A stretch of 64,000 nucleotides of DNA from Mimachlamys varia (Eukaryota > Mollusca > Bivalvia > Pectinida > Pectinidae): assembly GCA_947623455.1 (NCBI GenBank), contig OX392541.1:3610701-3674700 (forward strand). Direction: 5' to 3'. The notes beneath the pieces are model-generated. The model saw only the letters and a program-made list of their open reading frames with translations. It did not search any database and was not told the DNA's origin. A program made the translations under genes and the position numbers. This document shows positions 47,376 to 61,019 of the stretch, one piece after another (the stretch's first letter is position 1; each line of letters begins with the position of its first letter).

Positions 47376-49270
47376 TAAACCTTACTGTAAGTGTTTTACC
47401 ATATCACTGATGAACAAGAACCATAGGTGAGAAGTTCATAACATACAATTCTGAAACTGAATTTACATTTGGTATAATTAGTTCATAATGCAGGTGCATG
47501 GCAAAAGAGAAGTTAAGTTTGATTGGATTGCAACTTTATATAAATGTAGATTGTTAATGTAAATCTAAAAGGTCATTTTTTTTCTATAAGCAATAAATAA
47601 AAACATGTTTTCATGATTATAATTTTAAAATAGCAGACATTTGAAATATTTATGTTCAGAAAATATTTAATACATGTACAGGCAAAAATCTTGAAAAACA
47701 TACAGAATGATTCACAACCGTTGTGTATCTCAATGCTGGAGTGGTATAAAATAGTATGGTTATCTGTCCAGCAGACTAATGTTATTACAAACATGATATG
47801 AACAGGTTAGCATGACTACCTATAAGAAATGGCATGATGAATATTATACAATGAGGTAAAAAACAATGAATTGTGTCCGTATTAAGTGTCAAACATAATG
47901 ACTTCAAATTCTTGGCCCTTTTGCCTAATTAAATCATACAACTTTCAAAAATGTGATTTGTTTTAGATCTTTGAAAAAAAAGATGGTTTTTCCTTTTTAA
48001 AAAATAAAGATTGTTAGGTTTTCTTTGTCATAATTATCAAGATTACATTTGAATTCTAATTAATACAATTAATCTATTCAGGTTTGAGCCTTACGAGGAT
48101 CCCTGTACCAAATCTGATAAGTTACAATTTAACAACAGTTAAAGTATAGCTAATAGTTGAACAACTAGGTACCCGCACAATTCAGTACCAGGCAGTGTCT
48201 TTTTCATAAGTCATCTATATTTTTTTTTAATTTGATAGTTAATCTGATGCCAAGAATTTATATCATGTTATATTGAAAGTTTCAATTAAATTGACTAAGC
48301 TGAACCGGCATGTCTATAAATACATCCCTGCATGTATGTACAGATTTTCATTAAAAATGATAAAAGTAAAAAAAGAAATTAAATTTAGTGGGGTGGGGGG
48401 GGAGTAAGGGGTAGGAGGGATATATAAACATATATGCATAAGAAACACAGTCTACATGAGGTTTTTGAGGACAGGGGCCATGTATAGAAACCGCCTGATC
48501 GGAATGTGTGAAACTATCAAGTCTACAGTAATGATATGTAAAGACAAAATATGTGTGGTACAGGGTGATATGTATGAATCAAACAAAAGGACAAATTCAC
48601 AATTATGTGAGTTAAAAAATACAAACATTAAAAATAAAATCATGTTAAGTTCAGCACCAAATAGACTTCCAGTGTCATGTCTAAGAATCTGGTACTAATC
48701 TCACTGAGGAGGCCCTCTCCACCGTTTGAAGGCTTTCTCAGTTCTAACACCAGACTATCGTGTACCATATGTAATCATAACATGAGATTCATTCAATAGG
48801 TCCTGCTGGTATTAAACAAATAAAGCAGATGTCGATACATTGTAAAAATCTGGATTAAAAAATGGAACATTGTAATGATGAAATTGGTGTACACCACGAG
48901 CAAAAGTACTCGGGAATATTTTGTGTTACACAGTCCAGCTAGTACATGTATTCCTAATTATGATTTCACCAGTCCTTCCGTTACAGATACTGTATAGATA
49001 TATATATGTCGTCAGTCCTAGTATTCCTAATGATTCCACCAGCCGTTACAGATAAGCGTAGTGGAGTGTATCCACTGGATATAAAGAATAATATATATAT
49101 ATATATCTTTGTGATCATGAGTACATGTAAAACGAAATTAAAAACTGTATATGTGAATCTTTAAATTGATTGATTAAATTGATTAAACTTAATACCATTT
49201 TCAACTTGGAATTTTTACCAGGCCATGAATGGATTTAAAACATTTTTACAATAAATTCATTTTTCGAGAC
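47376..49270. other. Region downstream of the membrane-protein gene
   Basis: AT-rich, no gene supported. May hold the 3' UTR of the membrane-protein gene near its right end. Contains a poly-G-rich tract (about 48390-48410) and AT dinucleotides (49092-49106). Confidence 0.4.
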
Positions 49271-49271
49271 C

Positions 49272-49545
49272 TCAGGGCCCGTATTCATGAAACCGTTCTC
49301 ATGCTCAAGCATGGATTTTGTGCTCAAGTCAGCTTTCTTGTACTTTCTTAAATTGTGTCAAATGATCAAAAAGTAAAATGTAAACATTGAAAACAGTATT
49401 TGGCTTCCTCAATCTTATAAATTACTTCAAAACCTTTGGCAATTAAAATATCATTTCATTATTAATTAAATTATAATTGAATCAAGAAATTGGGCTTGAG
49501 CATCAAATCCGTGCTTGAGCAAGATAACAGTTTCATGGTTACAAC
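49272..49545. mobile_element. Fold-back element
   Basis: gtattcatgaaaccgttctc and atgctcaagcatggatttt pair imperfectly with atcaaatccgtgcttgagc and aacagtttcatgg. About 130-bp arms; no clear target duplication. Confidence 0.55.
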
Positions 49546-49677
49546 CCCTCAGAATTTGATTTTCAACATGAGAATGGTCTCATGAATATGTCGCAATTTC
49601 TTATAGTAGGCTTACAACACGGAACACTGTATCATCAGCATGCTTGGTTTTTGTTATCAACACATTCCTAGATGACA

Positions 49678-50009
49678 TCAGCATGTCGGGTTCGCGTTCA
49701 CCACCTGAGTCTGGGGGAGCTGAGAGAACACAACAGCCTCACTGTTTGTTATAGTGGTACTGGTGGAGGACGAGTCAGGTGTGGGGTCTGTACTGTCCGC
49801 CTGACCAGCGGGCTCCCTGACACCAGTAGCTTCCAGGTTATTGACCAACATTGTCTGTGTAAGCTGTTGTTTTCTCAGTTGTCTCCTCCTGATAATGATG
49901 ATGACCACTAGGGCCACGATTGACAGGACCAGCAATGGCACCAACACTCCAACAGCAATTTTAGCAGGGCCGTTCACTACAACAACAAGTCCAGGTGAAT
50001 TACAAAAAC
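49678..50009 (-). CDS. Membrane protein CDS exon 5 (transmembrane helix and tail, stop)
   Basis: Two bases completing Cys138, then FCNSPGLVVVVNGPAK, a 23-residue hydrophobic helix, RRRQLRKQQ and a polar tail ending NANPTC and TGA (49680-49678). Acceptor tttcag at 50010. The tail has a TDPTPDSSSTSTTITNS stretch with possible phosphorylation sites. Confidence 0.88.
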
Positions 50010-50681
50010 CTGAAAGGAGAATTCTGTCATTTATTTTCATTTTAAGGAAATACAAGACAATCAGACTGCCTGCACAATCCATTAGGGTAGAAAGGCTAAA
50101 TACAGTTACACATACCAGATAAAATGCCTGGAGTTGCAGGGTTAGAAACTAACTTTTTCAATATATTAGTCCAAAGGACAAGTAAACTTTATAAGGTACT
50201 AGTCCTGTGGTACTGTGACTTGTCTTAAGGGTTTCAGCCTCATCTAAAACACTAAGTGATGAACATCAAATCGCGAAGCGATGAGCCAGCGGGCTAGTAC
50301 AGAAGGGGGAAGGGGGGTCTCCCACAGAAAAAATTGATATCTTAATGCTCTAAAATGAGTTTTGTGTATCCTGAGTTCTAACTGTGTACCATTTCTTCTC
50401 CTTGAATAAGCTACAGTATAGATTAGAATACAAAAACGAAATAGAAAACTCAACTAGTCCACAGGACTAATAAAGAGCATATTTACTAGTCCTTCAGAAT
50501 TTTTACTAGTCTCGGACTAACAGACTTGTGTTAGTGTCGAACCCTGGGTTGGAGAAAGCTCCAGGAACCAAGAACGATTCACATGTACCAGGAAGGGACT
50601 AAGAACCATTCACGTGTACCAGGAAGGGACTAAGAACCATTCATGTGTACCAGGAAGATTTCTAGTGTTATGAAAACTTAC

Positions 50682-50763
50682 ATGTTGCACATCCCTCGGT
50701 TATCAGTTCCAACTTTTCATCCATAAAATCTACTTTTCCAAGTTTTTCGGAGATGAAATCAAT
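50682..50763 (-). CDS. Membrane protein CDS exon 4
   Basis: Eighty-two bases: IDFISEKLGKVDFMDEKLEL, ITEGCAT and one base. Acceptor attacag, donor ACAT|gtaagt, phase 1. Ends at the juxtamembrane cysteine cluster. Confidence 0.83.
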
Positions 50764-51480
50764 CTGTAATTGAAGAAAACCAGTACTTAAACATTAATCA
50801 TATTATGACGATACTTCAATTCAAAACTCCTGGTAAACAAAAATGCAAAATAGGAAATGCATCTGACCAAAACAGTTTGGAGTAGTACATACATAAATCA
50901 GAAAATTTTAGTTGTAATTTGGCACTTGTCTATTTTATATAAACTTTATTTATTTTACAACAATTATGAAACAAGTTATCCATCATTTTACATATCAATT
51001 TCACCAATCTGATTAAAATACAGATCCTCACTATTACTTTCATGTGTAGGATCTGACAGCGACTGATAAAAGGTCATGTGCAGATGACCTTTATTATTTC
51101 CATATCTTGGAAATGAACAGCCAATCAAAATGCACTTTGTATTAACGGTGGCTGGTAGACGAACAAAAATGGTGACTGTATTTTAATCAGATTGCAATTT
51201 CACCTGAAGGGTAAAACTGTGTAAAACACCGGGGAATATGGAATGTACCATCTTCTAAATATTTTCTGCATCCTTGGAATATGGAATCACACACATAATA
51301 TGTCAGGAAGAGAACTTTGAAGCGACAGATGTGAAGAATGGCTGAGATGAATGCAACCTCTGGAGAATCAGGAATGATACTGTACAGATGTCAGGCATAC
51401 AAGAGGCCCAGAGGACCTGTATTGTTATTTTGAGCCTGTATATTTTAGTGTCCGTGTAACTATGTTGACCCAGTACTCAC

Positions 51481-51615
51481 ATTGACCCTGTATTTTTTAG
51501 CCTCTGTGTAGCCCTGTTGGACTGTTATGAAAACTTCATCATCAAAACCATCAATCATTCTCCTCTCTACTTCTTTGCTGAATGTCGCTTTCCAGTCTAA
51601 GACAGGATTTTTACA
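51481..51615 (-). CDS. Membrane protein CDS exon 3
   Basis: Forty-five codons, phase 0 at both ends: CKNPVLDWKATFSKEVERRM, IDGFDDEVFITVQQ and GYTEAKKYRVN. Acceptor tttcag, donor AAT|gtgagt. Tryptophan and alternating hydrophobics fit beta strands. Confidence 0.87.
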
Positions 51616-51699
51616 CTGAAATCAAACACAATAACACAAATAATCAAACCATCAAACAAAACTCTCAATGCAAATTACACTGTAAAAACTCATAATTGT

Positions 51700-54600
51700 A
51701 TAGGAGGGCAAACTGTTCAGCCTTAACACTGTTCATTCTTTACACTGTTCACTCTTTACACTGTTCAGTCTTTACACTGTTCACCCTTTACATTGTTCAT
51801 TCTTTACACTGTTTACCTTTTACATTGTTCATTCTTTACACTGTTTACCCTTTACACTGTTCACCCTTTACACTGTTCAGTCTTTACACTGTTCACCCTT
51901 TACACTGTTCAGTCTTTACACTGTTCACCCTTTACATTGTTCATTCTTTACATTGTTCATTCTTTACATTGTTCATCCTTTACATTGTTTACCCTTTACA
52001 CTGTTCACCCTTTACACTGTTCACCCTTTACATTGTTCATTCTTTACATTGTTTAGTCTTTACACTGTTCAGTCTTTACACTGTTCACCCTTTACACTGT
52101 TTACCCTTTACACTGTTCACCCTTTACACTGTTCAGTCTTTACACTGTTCACCCTTTACACTGTTCAGTCTTTACACTGTTCACCCTTTACATTGTTCAT
52201 TCTTCACATTGTTCATTCTTTACACTGTTCACCCTTTACATTGTTCACCCTTTACACTGTTCACCCTTTACACTGTTCACCCTTTACATTGTTCATTCTT
52301 TACATTGTTTAGTCTTTACACTGTTCAGTCTTTACACTGTTCACCCTTTACACTGTTCACCCTTTACATTGTTCATTCTTTACACTGTTTAGTCTTTACA
52401 CTGTTCAGTCTTTACACTGTTCACCCTTTACACTGTTCACCCTTTACACTGTTTAGTCTTTACACTGTCCATTCTTCACACTGTTTATCCTTTACACTGT
52501 TCACCCATTACACTGTTTATCCTTTACACTGTTCACCCATTACACTGTTCAGTCTTTACACTGTTCACCCTTTCCACTGTTCATTTTTTACACTATTCAC
52601 CCTTTACACTGTTCAACCTTTACACTGTTCATTCTTTACACTGTTCACCCTTTACATTGTTCACCCTTTACACTGTTCAACTTTTACATTGTTCATTCTT
52701 TACATTGTTCACCCTTTACGCTGTTCATTCTTAACACTGTTCACCCTTTACACTGTTCACCCTTTACACTGTTCACCCTTTACATTGTTCATTCTTTACA
52801 CTGTTTACCCTTTACACTGTTCACCCTTTACATTGTTCATTCTTTACATTGTTCAGTCTTTACACTGTTCACCCTTTACATTGTTCACCCTTTACACTGT
52901 TCATTCTTTACATTGTTCATTCTTTACACTGTTTAGTCTTTACACTGTTCAGTCTTTACACTGTTCACCCTTTACACTGTTCACCCTTTACACTGTTCAC
53001 CCTTTACATTGTTCATTCTTTACACTGTTTAGTCTTTACTTTACACTGTTCATCCTTTACACTGTTCACCCTTTACACTGTTCACCCTTTACACTGTTCA
53101 GTCTTTACACTGTTCACCCTTTACACTGTTTAGTCTTTACACTATTCATCCTTTACACTATTCACCCTTTACAAAGTTCACTCTTTACACTGTTCACCCT
53201 TTACACTGTTCATTTTTACACTATTCACCCTTTACACTGTTCAACCTTTACACTGTTCATTCTTTACACTGTTCACCCTTTACATTGTTCACCCTTTACA
53301 CTGTTCACCTTTTACATTGTTCATTCTTTACATTGTTCACCCTTTACACTGTTCATTCTTTACACTGTTCACCCTTTACATTGTTCACCCTTTACATTGT
53401 TCACCCTTTACACTGTTCATTCTTTACACTGTTCACCCTCTACATTGTTCATTCTTTACACTGTTCATTCTTTACACTGTTCACCCTTTACATTGTTCAT
53501 TCTTTACATTGTTCATTCTTTACACTGTCCATTCTTTATACTGTTTACCCTTTACACTGTTTACCCTTTACACTGTTCACCCTTTACATTGTTCATTCTT
53601 TACACTGTTCAGTCTTTACACTGTTCACCCTTTACACTGTTCACCCTTTACATTGTTCATTCTTTACACTGTTTAGTCTTTACACTGTTCAGTCTTTACA
53701 CTGTTTACCCTTTACATTGTTCATTCTTTACATTGTTTATCCTTTACACTGTTCACCCATTACACTGTTAGTCTTTATACTGTTCACCCTTTACACTGTT
53801 TAGTCTTTACAATGTTCATCCTTTGCTCTATTCACCCTTTACAAAGTTCACTCTTTACACTGTTCACCCTTTCCACTGTTCATTTTTTTACACTATTCAC
53901 CCTTTACACTGTTCAACCTTTACACTGTTCATTCTTTACACTGTTCACCCTTTACATTGTTCACCCTTTACACTGTTCAACCTTTATATTGTTCATTCTT
54001 TACATTGTTCACCCTTTCGATGTTCATTCTTTACACTGTTCACCCTTTACATTGTTCATTCTTTACATTTTTCACCCTTTACATTGTTCATTCTTTACAC
54101 TGTTCATTCTTTACACTGTTCACCTATTACACTGTTCACCCTTTACACTGTTCACCTATTACACTGTTCACCCTTTACACTGTTCACCTTTTACACTGTT
54201 CACCCTTTACACTGTTCACCCTTTACACTGTTCACCCTTTACACTGTTCACTCTTTACACTGTTCACCCTTTACACTGTTCATCCTTACAATGTTCACCC
54301 TTTACACTCTTCACCTTTTTCACTCTTCACCCTTTACACTGTTCACCTTTTACACTCTTCACCCTTTACACTGTTCACCCTTTACACTGTTCACCTTTTA
54401 CACTGTTTATTATTTACACTGTTCATCCTTACACTGTTCACCCTTTACACTGTTTATTATTTACACTGTTCATCCTTACACTGTTCACCTTTTACACTGT
54501 TTATTATTTACACTGTTCACCCTTTGCACTATTCACCCTTTACACTGTTCACCTTTTACACTGTTTATTATTTACACTGTTCACCCTTTACACTGTTTAT

Positions 54601-55110
54601 TATTTACACTGTTCATCCTTACACTGTTCACCCTTTACACTGTTCATCCTTACACTGTTCACCCTTTACACTGTTCATCCTTACACTGTTCACCCTTTAC
54701 ACTGTTTATTATTTACACTGTTCATCCTTACACTGTTCACCCTTTACACTGTTCATCCTTACACTGTTCACCTTTTACACTGTTTATTATTTACACTGTT
54801 CACCTTTTACACTGTTTATTATTTACACTGTTCATCCTTACACTGTTCACCCTTTACACTGTTTATTATTTACACTGTTCATCCTTACACTGTTCACCTT
54901 TTACACTGTTTATTATTTACACTGTTCACCCTTTGCACTATTCACCCTTTACACTGTTCACCTTTTACACTGTTTATTATTTACACTGTTCACCCTTTAC
55001 ACTGTTTATTATTTACACTGTTCATCCTTACACTGTTCACCCTTTACACTGTTCATCCTTACACTGTTCACCCTTTACACTGTTCATCCTTACACTGTTC
55101 ACCCTTTGCA
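51700..55110. repeat. 16-bp minisatellite, about 210 copies, in intron 2 of the membrane-protein gene
   Basis: The unit is tttacactgttcaccc with cagtc, cattc and ttacc variants; from about 54400 a compound unit with tttattatttacactgttc takes over. The plus strand of the unit has no stop codon in any frame, which creates open frames of up to 691 codons that are not genes. Confidence 0.97.
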
Positions 55111-55149
55111 TGGCTTTTTATTCAGTGTATAACACCTAAACAACTATAA

Positions 55150-58100
55150 CTATAGATAAGTTGAGACTGACCGGTCTATATAACTTACGTCTATAGATAA
55201 GCTGAGACTGACCGGTCTATATAACTTACGTCTATAGATAAGTTGAGACTGACCGGTCTATATAACTTACATCTATAGATAAGTTGAGACTGACCGGTGT
55301 ATATAACTTACGTCTATAGATAAGTTGAGACTGACCGGTGTATATAACTTACATCTATAGATAAGTTGAGACTGACCGGTGTATATAACTTACGTCTATA
55401 GATAAGTTGAGACTGACCGGTGTATATAACTTACATCTATAGATAAGCTGAGACTGACCGGTGTATATAACTTACATCTATAGATAAGCTGAGACTGACC
55501 GGTCTATATAACTTACATCTATAGATAAGCTGAGACTGACCGGTGTATATAACTTACATCTATAGATAAGTTGAGACTGACCGGTGTATATAACTTACAT
55601 CTATAGATAAGCTGAGACTGACCGGTGTATATAACTTACGTCTATAGATAAGTTGAGACTGACCGGTGTATATAACTTACGTCTATAGATAAGTTGAGAC
55701 TGACCGGTGTATATAACTTACGTCTATAGATAAGTTGAGACTGACTGGTCTATATAACTTACGTCTATAGATAAGTTGAGACTGACCGGTGTATATAACT
55801 TACATCTATAGATAAGTTGAGACTGACTGGTCTATATAACTTATGTCTATAGATAAGTTGAGACTGACCGGTCTATATAACTTATGTCTATAGATAAGCT
55901 GAGACTGACCGGTGTATATAACTTATGTCTATAGATAAGCTGAGACTGACCGGTGTATATAACTTATGTCTATAGATAAGCTGAGACTGACCGGTGTATA
56001 TAACTTATGTCTATAGATAAGCTGAGACTGACCGGTGTATATAACTTATGTCTATAGATAAGCTGAGACTGACCGGTGTATATAACTTACATCTATAGAT
56101 AAGCTGAGACTGACCGGTGTATATAACTTACATCTATAGATAAGTTGAGACTGACCGGTGTATATAACTTACATCTATAGATAAGCTGAGGGTGACCGGT
56201 CTATATAACTTACATCTATAGATAAGTTGAGACTGACCGGTGTATATAACTTATGTCTATAGATAAGCTGAGACTGACCGGTGTATATAACTTATGTCTA
56301 TAGATAAGCTGAGACTGACCGGTGTATATAACTTACGTCTATAGATAAGCTGAGACTGACCGGTGTATATAACTTACATCTATAGATAAGTTGAGACTGA
56401 CCGGTGTATATAACTTACGTCTATAGATAAGTTGAGACTGACCGGTCTATATAACTTACATCTATAGATAAGTTGAGACTGACCGGTGTATATAACTTAC
56501 GTCTATAGATAAGCTGAGGGTGACCGGTGTATATAACTTACATCTATAGATAAGTTGAGACTGACCGGTGTATATAACTTACGTCTATAGATAAGTTGAG
56601 ACTGACCGGTGTATATAACTTACGTCTATAGATAAGTTGAGACTGACCGGTCTATATAACTTACATCTATAGATAAGCTGAGGGTGACCGGTGTATATAA
56701 CTTACATCTATAGATAAGTTGAGACTGACCGGTGTATATAACTTACGTCTATAGATAAGTTGAGACTGACCGGTGTATATAACTTACATCTATAGATAAG
56801 TTGAGACTGACCGGTGTATATAACTTACGTCTATAGATAAGTTGAGACTGACCGGTGTATATAACTTACATCTATAGATAAGTTGAGACTGACCGGTGTA
56901 TATAACTTACGTCTATAGATAAGTTGAGACTGACCGGTGTATATAACTTACATCTATAGATAAGCTGAGACTGACCGGTGTATATAACTTACATCTATAG
57001 ATAAGTTGAGACTGACCGGTGTATATAACTTACGTCTATAGATAAGCTGAGACTGACCGGTGTATATAACTTACGTCTATAGATAAGTTGAGACTGACCG
57101 GTGTATATAACTTACGTCTATAGATAAGTTGAGACTGACCGGTGTATATAACTTACATCTATAGATAAGCTGAGACTGACCGGTGTATATAACTTACGTC
57201 TATAGATAAGTTGAGACTGACCGGTCTATATAACTTATGTCTATAGATAAGCTGAGACTGACCGGTGTATATAACTTACGTCTATAGATAAGTTGAGACT
57301 GACCGGTGTATATAACTTACATCTATAGATAAGTTGAGACTGACCGGTCTATATAACTTACATCTATAGATAAGTTGAGACTGACCGGTCTATATAACTT
57401 ACATCTATAGATAAGCTGAGGGTGACCGGTCTATATAACTTACATCTATAGATAAGCTGAGACTGACCGGTGTATATAACTTACGTCTATAGATAAGTTG
57501 AGACTGACCGGTCTATATAACTTACATCTATAGATAAGTTGAGACTGACCGGTCTATATAACTTACATCTATAGATAAGTTGAGACTGACCGGTCTATAT
57601 AACTTACATCTATAGATAAGTTGAGACTGACCAGTGTATATAACTTACGTCTATAGATAAGCTGAGACTGACTGGTCTATATAACTTACGTCTATAGATA
57701 AGTTGAGACTGACCGGTGTATATAACTTACATCTATAGATAAGCTGAGACTGACCGGTGTATATAACTTACGTCTATAGATAAGCTGAGACTGACTGGTC
57801 TATATAACTTACGTCTATAGATAAGCTGAGACTGACTGGTCTATATAACTTACGTCTATAGATAAGCTGAGACTGACTGGTCTATATAACTTACGTCTAT
57901 AGATAAGCTGAGACTGACTGGTCTATATAACTTACGTCTATAGATAAGCTGAGACTGACTGGTCTATATAACTTACGTCTATAGATAAGCTGAGACTGAC
58001 TGGTCTATATAACTTACGTCTATAGATAAGCTGAGACTGACTGGTCTATATAACTTACGTCTATAGATAAGCTGAGACTGACTGGTCTATATAACTTACG

Positions 58101-59690
58101 TCTATAGATAAGCTGAGACTGACTGGTCTATATAACTTATGTCTATAGATAAGCTGAGACTGACTGGTCTATATAACTTACGTCTATAGATAAGCTGAGA
58201 CTGACTGGTCTATATAACTTACGTCTATAGATAAGCTGAGACTGACTGGTCTATATAACTTACGTCTATAGATAAGCTGAGACTGACTGGTCTATATAAC
58301 TTACGTCTATAGATAAGCTGAGACTGACCGGTCTATATAACTTACATCTATAGATAAGCTGAGACTGACCGGTCTATATAACTTACATCTATAGATAAGC
58401 TGAGGGTGACCGGTCTATATAACTTACATCTATAGATAAGCTGAGGGTGACCGGTCTATATAACTTACATCTATAGATAAGTTGAGACTGACCGGTGTAT
58501 ATAACTTACGTCTATAGATAAGTTGAGACTGACCGGTGTATATAACTTACGTCTATAGATAAGCTGAGACTGACCGGTCTATATAACTTACATCTATAGA
58601 TAAGCTGAGGGTGACCGGTCTATATAACTTACGTCTATAGATAAGCTGAGACTGACCGGTCTATATAACTTACATCTATAGATAAGTTGAGACTGACCGG
58701 TCTATATAACTTACATCTATAGATAAGTTGAGACTGACCGGTCTATATAACTTACGTCTATAGATAAGCTGAGGGTGACCGGTCTATATAACTTACATCT
58801 ATAGATAAGCTGAGACTGACCGGTGTATATAATTCACGTCTATAGATAAGTTGAGACTGACCGGTGTATATAACTTCCGTCTATAGATAAGTTGAGACTG
58901 ACCGGTGTATATAATTCACGTCTATAGATAAGTTGAGACTGACCGGTGTATATAACTTCCGTCTATAGATAAGTTGAGACTGACCGGTGTATATAACTTA
59001 CGTCTATAGATAAGCTGAGACTGACCGGTGTATATAACTTACGTCTATAGATAAGTTGAGACTGACCGGTGTATATAACTTACGTCTAGAGATAAGTTGA
59101 GACTGACCGGTGTATATAACTTACGTCTAGAGATAAGTTGAGACTGACCGGTGTATATAACTTACGTCTATAGATAAGCTGAGACTGACCGGTCTATATA
59201 ACTTACATCTATAGATAAGTTGAGACTGACCGGTGTATATAACTTACGTCTATAGATAAGTTGAGACTGACCGGTCTATATAACTTACGTCTATAGATAA
59301 GTTGAGACTGACCGGTGTATATAACTTACGTCTATAGATAAGTTGAGACTGACCGGTGTATATAACTTACGTCTATAGATAAGTTGAGACTGACCGGTGT
59401 ATATAACTTACGTCTATAGATAAGTTGAGACTGACTGGTCTATATAACTTACGTCTATAGATAAGCTGAGGGTGACCGGTCTATATAACTTACATCTATA
59501 GATAAGTTGAGACTGACCGGTCTATATAACTTACATTTATAGATAAGTTGAGACTGACCGGTCTATATAACTTACATCTATAGATAAGTTGAGACTGACC
59601 GGTCTATATAACTTACATCTATAGATAAGTTGAGACTGAGCGGTCTATATAACTTACATCTATAGATAAGCTGAGGGTGACCGGATCATC
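55150..59690. repeat. 40-bp minisatellite, about 113 copies, anchored on exon 2 donor
   Basis: On the minus strand the unit is ccggtcagtctcaacttatc, tatagat|gtaagttatatag. The terminal copy contains the real exon 2 end (59658). Variants: ctgaggg/ttgagac, tgtata/tctata, acatct/acgtct. A block at about 57775-58320 is nearly uniform, indicating recent homogenisation. Confidence 0.97.
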
Positions 59691-59785
59691 ACATTGGTTG
59701 ACGTCCACAGTGATGTGGGAAAGGCAAACTCCGTCAATTCTGTAGTAACAATCGGCATGCAAATGATGGTACTTGCATATTTGTC
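59658..59785 (-). CDS. Membrane protein CDS exon 2 (cysteine-rich N-terminus)
   Basis: 128 bases: two completing Gly23, then QICKYHHLHADCYYR, IDGVCLSHITVDVNQ and CDDPVTLSLSID. The other two frames are closed, and the phase matches exon 1. Acceptor tttcag, donor GAT|gtaagt. Its last 27 bases with the donor are the terminal unit of the 40-bp array. Confidence 0.87.
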
Positions 59786-60952
59786 CTGAAATCATAAATT
59801 TATTTCAATACATTATTCAGCAAATTGAATGATTTTTGATGATTTTTTTCGAAATTGTGTTTATGTCTCAGAAATGTTTCATACCAATTAAAATTTACTT
59901 AAATCTTAAGGTTGTGCAGGGGGGTTGATCAGTGGGGCACGTCTTATCAAATGTTGTATATTTATTTTGCTTATTCAAATGATTGTCTATTGGTATACAT
60001 TTAAGTAGAAACACCATCAATATATAGTACCCAGTCTGTTTGAATTCCCTGATCTAACCAGGGCTGACCAGTCCGGATCAATTTCTGTTAACTCAGTTTT
60101 GAAAACATGCACCACATTGATAACTAATTGCTTAAATATCAATGTACATAAATAGAGGATCTTACATGAGTGTCAATGTAATATGGGATTTATTAAATGA
60201 GATCAATAACTTAATATGTCACAAGCCTTTAAGCGAGTGACATAGTGAATTATTTAACGAGTTTAATAAATTCCATACTACATTGATACTCGTGTAAGAT
60301 TCTATATATCATATAACTTATATTGATGAGAAAAAAAAACACTAAAACTCTCAAATTCATTGTCCCTAAGACAGGCAGATTTCTACTTTGACAGTACAAT
60401 TTTCACAACTGAGACAATCATATAATGTCATAAAGTGGCATTTGTTTATGCATCACAATAGTTGTATTACATCATGTGTAATACCATATTTTTGACATAT
60501 GACTGAACAGGTCATACAGTTATGCAGGGCTTTATCAGGGGGTTTTGGGAATCAGACCCTCAGAGATCAAATTGGGAAAAATTGATCGACATAAAAGCTA
60601 TTTGGGAAATTTTGACAAACACCATTATAACAACTAAATACATTATTTCTTTTCTAAATTATTTAAAGCACTGTCATGATCAGTACTCATTACATTTACA
60701 GCCATCTTTCTTGTTCCTTATTAAAATTAATGTCAAAAGAAGCTCCTCAAGCGATGTTAAACAACCAAATTTTTTTCAAGTGTCTGGATTGGGAATTTTT
60801 AAGAGGAAATTTGGGAAAATCACACCTTCTTTTAATTGGGAATGGGTCTGTTTACCGGACCTAAAAAGAGGGGTGATAAAGCCCTGTTATGTGATAAGTG
60901 TATTTTTCTCACAGAGGCACATCTTGTTTAAGGTAATTTACGTATACAGTAC
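59786..60952. other. Intron 1 of membrane-protein gene
   Basis: Contains an inverted repeat at about 60153-60303 (agaggatcttacatgagtgt against its complement near 60285) that looks like a MITE. The plus-strand frame at 60522-60974 shows no domain and overlaps exon 1 in antisense. Confidence 0.5.
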
Positions 60953-61019
60953 CTTGACAAAACTGCAGCAATGAGATAAGGATATATACAATGGCCAATG
61001 TCAACAAGTGATCAGCCAT
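60953..61019 (-). CDS. Membrane protein CDS exon 1 (signal peptide)
   Basis: The ATG at 61019 opens 22 codons of a strongly hydrophobic leader (MADHLLTLAIVYILISLLQF then CQ) plus the first base of a glycine codon. Donor CAAG|gtactg, phase 1. An acceptor (ttgcag at 61088-61093) shows that this exon has 68 noncoding bases and that at least one earlier noncoding exon exists, not located. Confidence 0.85.

Larger units (their letters stand above)
49678..61019 (-). other. Gene locus: type I single-pass membrane protein with eight-cysteine ectodomain
   Basis: CDS exons 61019-60953, 59785-59658, 51615-51481, 50763-50682 and 50009-49678 join with matching phases (1, 0, 0, 1) into 247 residues. Signal peptide 1-22 (MADHLLTLAIVYILISLLQF), ectodomain about 23-154 with Cys at 26, 35, 43, 54, 66, 135, 138 and 140, transmembrane helix about 155-177 (IAVGVLVPLLVLSIV then ALVVIIII), a stop-transfer RRR, and a 70-residue Ser/Thr/Gln-rich tail. 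The pattern CYYRIDGVCL...CDDPVTLSL with a later LDW recalls secreted beta-rich proteins of molluscs that have no agreed name. Cell-surface location is inferred; function unknown. Introns 1-2 span 9 kb, and intron 2 is nearly all minisatellite. Confidence 0.82.

Noticed and set aside
51696..55149. Very long plus-strand open frames (up to 691 codons) with FTLFTLYTVHPLHC-type sequence
   Set aside because: They are translations of a 16-bp tandem repeat with no stop codon in any of the three frames; overlapping frames give the same peptide shifted. The minus-strand gene covers this interval as an intron.
60522..60974. 150-codon plus-strand frame
   Set aside because: Antisense to the signal-peptide exon end, contains no domain and lies within a well-supported intron.
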